Shown here: positions 5,545 to 10,518 of the stretch, piece by piece
How positions within the stretch are numbered: the first letter of the stretch is position 1
Layout of the letters: the number at the start of each line of letters is the position of its first letter
Source: Pirellulales bacterium
Lineage (GTDB): Bacteria; Planctomycetota; Planctomycetia; Pirellulales; Thermoguttaceae
DNA length: 12,597 nt
Direction: 5' to 3'
NCBI GenBank assembly: GCA_030642635.1
Contig: DAOWNK010000069.1
Span: 1-12,597, forward strand
Position numbers and translations under genes: made by a program
Notes under the pieces: model-generated
The model's input: only the letters and a program-made list of their open reading frames with translations
Database searches by the model: none
What the model was told of the DNA's origin: nothing

Positions 5545-6870
5545 ATGCCAAAACCAACCATACTGCTGTCCATTCCTGCCCTGCGTGAAAAAGACGTGGC
5601 GGTAATGCCGAAGTTGAAGGAGATGACCGCCGCCGGCAAGATTGCCGAGTTTGTGCCGAGTTTTCCGTGCGTTACCTGCCCGGTGCAGGCCGCTATGACC
5701 ACCGGCCGGACGCCGGCCGAGCACGGCGTGGTGGCCAACGGGTTTTATTGGCGCGACAAGAAGCAAGTCGAAATGTGGACCTCGCCGAACGACTGCATCC
5801 AGCAGCCGCAGATATGGGAGGTGCTATCGCGTCACGATGCGGGGTTGACTTCGGCCGTCTGGTTCCCGTTGCACAGCAAACGGTGCCGGGCCGATTACGT
5901 CTGCACGCCGGCCCCGATCCACAATCCCAACGGCAGCGAGTCGCTCTGGTGTTACACCAGTCCGACGAAGCTTTATGGCACTCTGCGTGACGAGTTGGAC
6001 CATTTTCCGCTGAAGCACTTCTGGGGTCCGATGGCCAACATAAACTCCAGCCGATGGATTGCCGAGTCGGCCGTGTTTGCCGCGAAACAATACCGACCCG
6101 ACTTTTTCTATATTTACCTGCCGCAGCTTGACTATGCCGCACAGCGAACAGGGCCTGACAGCGCGGCAGCCGAAACGGCCGTAGCCGAGTTGGACAACGT
6201 GATCGGCGGTCTGGCCGAGGGTTTTCACAAGGCGTACGACGACAAGTTGCTATGGCTTGTAGCCGGCGAGTATGCAATCACACCGGTCGATCACGTGACG
6301 TATCCGAACCGAGTGCTACGCGAGGCAGGTCTGCTGACGGTTTGCGAGGAAGACGACGGCGAGCATTTAGATATAGCTGCAAGTCGGGCGTTCGCCATGG
6401 TCGATCACCAGTTCTCGCACGTGTTCGTCGCCGACGGCGACACCGAGACTATCGCCAAGGCGGCCGAGTTGTTTCGCGGCCGGCAGGGCATTGCCGAGGT
6501 GCTCGTCGGCGACGAGCGCAACAACTACGGGCTGAACCACCCGCGCAGCGGCGAGGTAATTTTGATTTCAACGCCGGAGAGTTGGCAGGCGTACTATTGG
6601 TGGCTCGACGAAAAGAATGCCCCAGGCTTTGCCCGAACTGTTGACATCCATCGCAAGCCGGGTTATGATCCGGTTGAGTTACATTTTGATCCTACCGCAA
6701 AAACCATACCACTAGACGCCACGCTAATTCGTGGCTCGCACGGCGCACCGGCGGTTGATCCGAGGCAGCGGAGCGTAATACTGGCCTCCGAGCCGATGCT
6801 GCTGCCCGGCACCAGTATGGCCGACACCGACGTATTTTCCGTCGTGCTGCGACAGTTCGGCGTAGCGTAA
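5545..6870 (+). CDS. eboF: Alkaline phosphatase superfamily / nucleotide pyrophosphatase-like protein, EboF type
   Basis: A 441-residue protein of the type I phosphodiesterase/nucleotide pyrophosphatase group. The nucleophile region is FPCVTCPVQAAMTTGRTPAE, with T44 as the likely nucleophile, followed by HGVVANGFYWRD (60-71). DYAAQRTGPDS (196-206), EYAITPV (242-248), DHQFSHVFV (287-295), NHPRSGEVI (331-339), TVDIHRKPGYDPVEL (365-379) and RGSHGAP (396-402) follow in the usual order. Several classical metal ligands are altered. The N-terminal DG is replaced by PA (ILLSIPAL). The His after D196 is Q200. The usual DHG is GEY (241-243). The GEY and Q changes resemble what I recall of EboF-like proteins (SEYG), so this subfamily may not use the standard two-zinc chemistry. 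It has no signal peptide. It is the last gene of the operon, 5 bases after the second TIM-barrel gene, and its TAA stop touches a palindrome. Confidence 0.88.
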   Translation: MPKPTILLSIPALREKDVAVMPKLKEMTAAGKIAEFVPSFPCVTCPVQAAMTTGRTPAEHGVVANGFYWRDKKQVEMWTSPNDCIQQPQIWEVLSRHDAGLTSAVWFPLHSKRCRADYVCTPAPIHNPNGSESLWCYTSPTKLYGTLRDELDHFPLKHFWGPMANINSSRWIAESAVFAAKQYRPDFFYIYLPQLDYAAQRTGPDSAAAETAVAELDNVIGGLAEGFHKAYDDKLLWLVAGEYAITPVDHVTYPNRVLREAGLLTVCEEDDGEHLDIAASRAFAMVDHQFSHVFVADGDTETIAKAAELFRGRQGIAEVLVGDERNNYGLNHPRSGEVILISTPESWQAYYWWLDEKNAPGFARTVDIHRKPGYDPVELHFDPTAKTIPLDATLIRGSHGAPAVDPRQRSVILASEPMLLPGTSMADTDVFSVVLRQFGVA

Positions 6871-6888
6871 AGCCGCTTGCGGCTTAGC
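6868..6888 (+). repeat. REP-like palindrome, copy 3, at the operon end
   Basis: TAAAGCCGCTTGCGGCTTAGC: the stop TAA (6868-6870) is followed directly by the perfect stem AGCCGC / GCGGCT around TT (6871-6884) and TAGC. It has the same sequence and the same relation to the stop codon as copy 1. There is no downstream T-run, so it may limit read-through or stabilise the transcript end rather than terminate classically. Confidence 0.8.
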
Positions 6889-6901
6889 AGAATGGCGTTC
6901 A

Positions 6902-6927
6902 AGCCGCCGTACCGGCGGCTGCTAAAC
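6902..6927 (+). repeat. Hairpin with GCTAAAC edge
   Basis: Stem AGCCGCCG (6902-6909), loop TAC, CGGCGGCT (6913-6920), followed by GCTAAAC. It faces the tandem TTTAGC elements at 6944-7000 and has the same three-base loop type as the elements at 10298-10362. Confidence 0.7.
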
Positions 6928-6943
6928 ATGAGAATTGACTTTG

Positions 6944-7000
6944 TTTAGCGGTCGTCGGCACGACGATCATACCCGTTTAGCGGTCGTCGGTACGACGACC
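6944..7000 (+). repeat. Two tandem TTTAGC-headed hairpins upstream of the heparinase-like gene
   Basis: Unit 1 is TTTAGC (6944-6949), then GGTCGTCG, loop GCA and CGACGATC, ending at 6968. Unit 2 is TTTAGC (6976-6981), then GGTCGTCG, loop GTA and CGACGACC, ending at 7000. The units differ at two bases and repeat with a 32-base period. They end 6 bases before the ribosome binding site of the next gene, so they would fold in its leader if transcription starts upstream. Confidence 0.8.
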
Positions 7001-7006
7001 AACAAC

Positions 7007-7012
7007 AAGGAG
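7007..7012 (+). promoter_or_regulatory. Strong Shine-Dalgarno site for the heparinase-like gene
   Basis: AAGGAG lies 8 bases before the ATG at 7021, a near-ideal match and spacing. It is the only clear ribosome binding site in the window and fixes the start of this gene. Confidence 0.8.
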
Positions 7013-7020
7013 AACTAACC

Positions 7021-8934
7021 ATGCGACACCGATTTTATTCCATCCGACTGCTTTCATCGTTTTTCGTAGTTCTTTCGTCGGTTACTGCCGTTGTGGCTGA
7101 AACGGCGGATACCGCTCCGGACCCGGCCAGGATCGAGCAGCTTTCGAAGATGCTGCGCGAGAAGCCACGTGGCGTCGGGCCGACCATCGAGGACCGCAAG
7201 GCATGGGATGCCGTTACGAAAGCCGGTAAATTCAAGGGCGTTATAGGCCGGGCGGAAAAACTCTTGAAACAGCCCATGCCTGAGCTGACCGACGAGATTT
7301 ACCTGGACTATTCAAAGACCGGCAGCCGCACACGTTACTTGCGCGTACTCGGTCAGCGTCATCGGCGGATGGCCGATTTGGTGATAGCCGAGTGCATCGA
7401 GAACCGTGGGCGGTTCCTGCCTGCCATTGAAGAAACAATAAAGGCAATCTGCTCTGAGAAAACTTGGATATATTCGTTCCACGATCGCAAGAATCGTAAC
7501 TTCAAGGGAGAAGTGGTCGAAGTAGACCTGCTGACAGCCTGCCTGGCCTGGAACATGGCCACAGCCGATTACTGGCTGGGCGATAAACTCAGTCCGAAGA
7601 TTCGGCGGCTGATTCGTGATAATCTCGAGCGACGTGTGTTCAAACCGTTCGAGAGCATTGTAACCACCGGCAAGCCGAGAACGTGGTGGCTGACGCATCC
7701 GACGAACAACTGGAACGCCGTTTGCCTGGCCGGGGTGACCGGCTCGGCGCTGGCGATAATCGAATCGCCCGAGCGCAGGGCGTTTTTCCTGGCCTCGGCC
7801 GAGAAAAACATCCAGAATTTTCTAAGCGGCTTTACGTCCGATGGGTATTGCACCGAGGGTATCGGCTACTGGAACTACGGGTTTGGCAACTACGTGATGC
7901 TGGCCGAGACGGTTTACCAGGCGACCGACGACCGGCTCGATATGTTCCAAGACCCGCGTGTCAGGCAGATTGCGATGTTCGGCCCACGCATGGAGATCGC
8001 CCCGGGCGTTTACCCGGCGTTTGCCGATTGTAGTTGTGGGGCCAGACCGGCCGGATGGTTGACGGCATTCCTCAGCCGCCGGTTCGAGTTAGGGCTAAAG
8101 GGCATCGAAGAGCGTGCATTGTTGCTTAACGTCGGACCGTCGAGCCATTTGTTCCGCTTGGGAGTATTCGGCTTCCAGAATTCGGCAACAAAAAAAGCAT
8201 CGGCAGAACAACAAGTACATGGCCGTTTGCTGCGAGATTGGTTCCCGGCCGGCGGCGTGCTGATCTGCCGCCCGGAGGCCGGTAAACAGCGTGCTTTGGC
8301 AGTCGCACTGAAGGGCGGACACAACGCCGAACAGCACAACCACAACGACGTCGGCTCGTTCGTCGTCGTGCTTGGCGGCAAAGCACTGCTGGTCGACCCC
8401 GGCTCCGAAACCTATACCCGCCGGACGTTCAGCCCGCAGCGTTACGAGAGCGAGGTGATCAACTCGTTCGGCCACGGCGTACCACGGATAGCGGGCAAAC
8501 TGCAAAAGAAGGGCCGTGCGGCCGCCGCGAAGGTGCTCAAAACTCAGTTTACAGACAAGGCCGATACCTTGGTATTGGACATCAGTTCGGCATACGACGT
8601 AAAGGAGCTAAAGCAGCTTAAACGCACGTTCGTCTTCTCGCGCGAAGGGCAGGGGAGTTTGACCGTGATCGACCAGGCCGAGTTCGACACTCCGCAAAGC
8701 TTCGGTGCTGCACTTATTACCTTCTCGAAGTGGAAGCAGATTTCCCCGAACAGCCTGCTGGTAGGTGAAGGCGAGGACGCCGTGCAGGTGGATATTGCCT
8801 GTGACGGCGGTGACGTTCAAATCGAAGACGTTCAGATCAAGGACGGCCGCAAGCCGACCAGGTTGGGTATCAACATGACCGAACCGGTTGAGAAGGCCAC
8901 TATTAGGGTAACGATCACCCCGGCAAAGTCATAA
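7021..8934 (+). CDS. Exported heparinase II/III-like protein (putative polysaccharide lyase)
   Basis: A 637-residue protein with a signal peptide: basic RHR, a hydrophobic stretch at about 9-25 and a likely cut after VVA (residue 26). It should act in the periplasm or outside the cell. The central part (about 90-370) looks like the (alpha/alpha) toroid of heparinase II/III-type lyases, with WWLTHPTNNWNAVC (222-235) and GYWNYGFGNYVMLAE (282-296). The C-terminal part is beta-rich and starts with LLRDWFPAGGVLICRP. It holds GGHNAEQHNHNDVGSFVVVL (432-451), whose histidines resemble the metal/catalytic cluster of the family, then LLVDPGSETYT (457-466). Such enzymes cleave uronic-acid-containing polysaccharides; the substrate cannot be read from sequence. 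It sits 150 bases after the Ebo-like operon with its own ribosome binding site, and its stop overlaps the end of the opposite-strand TatD-like gene by 6 bases. An inactive or structural role cannot be excluded. Confidence 0.87.
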   Translation: MRHRFYSIRLLSSFFVVLSSVTAVVAETADTAPDPARIEQLSKMLREKPRGVGPTIEDRKAWDAVTKAGKFKGVIGRAEKLLKQPMPELTDEIYLDYSKTGSRTRYLRVLGQRHRRMADLVIAECIENRGRFLPAIEETIKAICSEKTWIYSFHDRKNRNFKGEVVEVDLLTACLAWNMATADYWLGDKLSPKIRRLIRDNLERRVFKPFESIVTTGKPRTWWLTHPTNNWNAVCLAGVTGSALAIIESPERRAFFLASAEKNIQNFLSGFTSDGYCTEGIGYWNYGFGNYVMLAETVYQATDDRLDMFQDPRVRQIAMFGPRMEIAPGVYPAFADCSCGARPAGWLTAFLSRRFELGLKGIEERALLLNVGPSSHLFRLGVFGFQNSATKKASAEQQVHGRLLRDWFPAGGVLICRPEAGKQRALAVALKGGHNAEQHNHNDVGSFVVVLGGKALLVDPGSETYTRRTFSPQRYESEVINSFGHGVPRIAGKLQKKGRAAAAKVLKTQFTDKADTLVLDISSAYDVKELKQLKRTFVFSREGQGSLTVIDQAEFDTPQSFGAALITFSKWKQISPNSLLVGEGEDAVQVDIACDGGDVQIEDVQIKDGRKPTRLGINMTEPVEKATIRVTITPAKS

Positions 8935-9753
8935 AGCCGCTTGCGGCTTCGCAGAGAACTTAAAATTCCGGCTCCCGCCCATGAACTTAAGCGGGTTGTC
9001 GTACACCACCTGCCGAATTAGTGACTCCGGGTGGCCGCGACGCCGCATGGCGAAGATGAACGCCGGTACGGCCAACGGATCGGACGGTCCCCAGTCGGCC
9101 GAGCTGTTTACCAGAATCCGCTGTGGGCCGTATAGCTCGATCATGTCGACTGTCCGTTCCGGCGTGGCCTTAGTTATCGGATACAGCGTGATTCCGGCCC
9201 AGTAGCCCTCGTCCAACGCCATCCGAATGGTGTGCTCCTCGCAGTGGTCGATGCACACACGGGTGTGGTCGATGCGGCTGTCTGAGCGAAGTATGTCCAG
9301 TATCATCCGCGTACCGGGGTACTTGTCTTCCAGGTGCGGCGTGTGGAACAGTAGTTGCTCGTCGGTCTTCATGCCCAACTCTATCAGTTCCAGCAGCGTG
9401 GTCACCTCGTTTCGAGTGTTTTTATGCAGTCCGATCTCTCCGATTCCCAGCACGGTTGGTTTTTCGAGAAACTCCGGCAGCAGAGCGATTACCTCTTCGG
9501 CGAATCCGACGTCCTCGGCCTCCTTGGCGTTTATGCCCATCCAGCAGTGGTGCTCGATGCCGTATTTTGCCGCCCGCTTCGGCTCCCACTCGGTGAGTTG
9601 CCGGAAGTAGTCGTAGAAACTGTTTGTACCGCTGCGGTCGTAGCCCATCCAGAAGGCAGGCTCGCCGACCAGTACGCAGCCCATTTTGGCCATCACCATG
9701 AACTCGTCGGTGGTTCGGGCGGCCATATGGATGTGTGGATCAATGAAGTTCAT
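8929..9753 (-). CDS. eboB: TatD-like metal-dependent hydrolase, EboB type
   Basis: A 274-residue protein of the amidohydrolase-type TIM barrel (TatD group). The first metal motif is FIDPHIHMAA (H7 and H9), the bridging acid is E106 in GIGEIGLHKNTRNE, and further ligands are H137 in LLFHTPHLEDKY, H170 in CIDHCEEHT and D220 in SSADWGPSDP. The full ligand set is intact, so a working hydrolase is expected; the substrate is unknown. MNFIDPHIHM requires the ATG at 9753, since the next Met falls after the metal motif, although only CCCTTCATC precedes it and there is no Shine-Dalgarno site. The seven-base GGGATTA repeats begin 7 bases upstream of the start codon. The C-terminal AKPQAAL comes from the palindrome at 8932-8952. 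It matches the EboB member of Ebo clusters but lies on the opposite strand from the operon, across the heparinase-like gene. Confidence 0.9.
   Translation of the reverse strand: MNFIDPHIHMAARTTDEFMVMAKMGCVLVGEPAFWMGYDRSGTNSFYDYFRQLTEWEPKRAAKYGIEHHCWMGINAKEAEDVGFAEEVIALLPEFLEKPTVLGIGEIGLHKNTRNEVTTLLELIELGMKTDEQLLFHTPHLEDKYPGTRMILDILRSDSRIDHTRVCIDHCEEHTIRMALDEGYWAGITLYPITKATPERTVDMIELYGPQRILVNSSADWGPSDPLAVPAFIFAMRRRGHPESLIRQVVYDNPLKFMGGSRNFKFSAKPQAAL
8932..8952 (+). repeat. REP-like palindrome, copy 4, shared by two convergent gene ends
   Basis: TAAAGCCGCTTGCGGCTTCGC, with stem AGCCGC / GCGGCT at 8935-8948. The plus-strand TAA stop of the heparinase-like gene is its left edge. Read on the minus strand it encodes the last residues, AKPQAAL, of the TatD-like hydrolase. 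It therefore forms the end of both convergent genes. Confidence 0.8.
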
Positions 9754-9759
9754 GATGAA

Positions 9760-9879
9760 GGGATTAGGGATTAGGGATTAGGGATTGGGGATTAGAGATT
9801 CGGGGATCAGGATTCGGGAAATGGACCATAACCTTCCAGCCTCTAGCTCCTAATCCCTAATCCCCAATCCCTAATCCCC
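9760..9879. repeat. Inverted arrays of the heptamer GGGATTA
   Basis: The left array holds eight 7-base units from 9760 to 9815: three GGGATTA, GGGATTG, GGGATTA, then three degraded units. The right array, 9851-9878, has four units of the reverse complement (TAATCCC, TAATCCC, CAATCCC, TAATCCC). Bases 9774-9794 and 9858-9878 are exact inverse complements, so a stem of about 21 bp can form around a central segment of about 60 bases. The left arm has five GGG runs and could form a G-quadruplex. It fills most of the gap between two minus-strand genes. Confidence 0.85.
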
Positions 9880-9885
9880 TGTTTC

Positions 9886-10119
9886 TTACTTCGTCCGCCA
9901 ATTTTCATTGTACGGCAGCGAGAAGATCATCTGTAGCCGTTCGGTTCGGTCACAGTCGTCGTCGGCCAGGAGTTTAAGGCCTTGGCTGATTTTTCCCAGG
10001 CGTGGATCGTCAGTTGCCCGGCCGTTTGCCCGACCGATGCGGTCCAGCACCGCGGCGATATCGATCAGTTTCGTACGGACAGCAAGAAATTCACGTTCCA
10101 GTACTTCGGATGCAGTCAT
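9886..10119 (-). CDS. Small hypothetical protein upstream of the TatD-like gene
   Basis: A 77-residue soluble protein, MTASEVLEREFLAVRTKL..., that I cannot assign to a named family. It looks mostly helical: an N-terminal amphipathic helix with mixed charges (about 3-30), a short DDPRLGKI turn, a second helix (GLKLLADDD), and a C-terminal QMIFSLPYNENW segment. It has no membrane segment and no cysteine pair (one Cys, in DDDCDRT). The codon use and lack of low-complexity sequence are like those of real genes here. GGGGA lies about 6 bases before the ATG as a weak ribosome binding site. The gene reads toward the TatD-like gene at 132 bases distance, with the heptamer repeat in the gap, so the two may form one unit. 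It is far too short to be EboA (which I recall at about 200 residues or more). Confidence 0.65.
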   Translation of the reverse strand: MTASEVLEREFLAVRTKLIDIAAVLDRIGRANGRATDDPRLGKISQGLKLLADDDCDRTERLQMIFSLPYNENWRTK

Positions 10120-10170
10120 TGGAGTCCCCGTTTAGCGCAATACCGTTAAATTAGTGATAATATCAAGAAA

Positions 10171-10263
10171 AACACAGTGGCACCGGCGTCCCGCCGGTGG
10201 AATACAAGTGTAGGTGTTGCCACGAGTTCCGTCACACCGGCGGGACGCCGGTGCCACTGTGTT
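10171..10263. repeat. Perfect 29-bp inverted repeat, twin REP-like element
   Basis: Bases 10171-10199 and 10235-10263 are exact inverse complements, separated by 35 unrelated bases. Each arm holds its own inner hairpin, CACCGGCG / CGCCGGTG around a 3-base loop, and an outer edge AACACAGTGG. It can fold as one long arm or as two short hairpins. This is the layout of a twin REP (BIME-like) unit. Confidence 0.85.
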
Positions 10264-10297
10264 GCTGCTAATTCGTCCTTAATTCAACGGCATTACC

Positions 10298-10362
10298 GTT
10301 TAGCGACCGCCGGTACGGTGGTCCATGGTCGGCTTTGGTCGCCGTACCGGCGACCGCTAAAC
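10298..10362. repeat. Twin TTTAGC/GCTAAA hairpin element
   Basis: The left unit is GTTTAGC, stem GACCGCCG (10305-10312), loop GTA, CGGTGGTC (one G-T pair). The right unit is stem GGTCGCCG (10337-10344), loop TAC, CGGCGACC, then GCTAAAC. The two units are in inverted orientation. The stems belong to the same type as the tandem units at 6944-7000. Confidence 0.82.
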
Positions 10363-10518
10363 ATTATAGGATCACACAATCTCGCCGAAAAATCAAGCGA
10401 TTTTCTGCCGCCAATCTGTTAATTTCGGCAAAGTCCGCAAAGTTTACCGATTAGGGTGGAGTTTTGGGCAATTGCGTCCGATAACAGATGTGGGGTATTC
10501 CTTCACGGTAACGACGGT

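Larger units (their letters stand above)
10120..10518. other. Gene-free stretch dominated by hairpin elements
   Basis: About 400 bases between the divergent 77-residue gene and the HEAT-repeat gene. It holds the perfect inverted repeat at 10171-10263 and the twin hairpins at 10298-10362. A lone TTTAGCG remnant is at 10131-10137, just upstream of the small gene. From 10363 to about 10455 I see only AT-richer sequence that could hold promoters. I could not find a convincing -35/-10 pair. Confidence 0.6.

Noticed and set aside
4817..5557. A 246-codon minus-strand frame opposite the second TIM-barrel gene
   Set aside because: Antisense shadow with no motif of its own; the plus-strand protein has all its active-site residues.
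6935..6963. TTGACT at 6935-6940 considered as the -35 box of the heparinase-like gene
   Set aside because: No acceptable -10 hexamer lies 16-18 bases downstream; that space is occupied by the GC-rich tandem hairpin.
6944..7000. Tandem repeats considered as a small CRISPR array
   Set aside because: There are only two units of 25 bases with a spacing of 7 bases, each palindromic with a conserved head. No spacers and no cas genes are present.
9760..9879. GGGATTA arrays considered as a true telomere or chromosome end
   Set aside because: The arrays are internal, short, in inverted orientation and flanked on both sides by ordinary genes.
10177..10422. An 81-codon plus-strand frame in the gene-free stretch
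   Set aside because: It is built mainly from the two twin-hairpin repeats and has no ribosome binding site or known domain.
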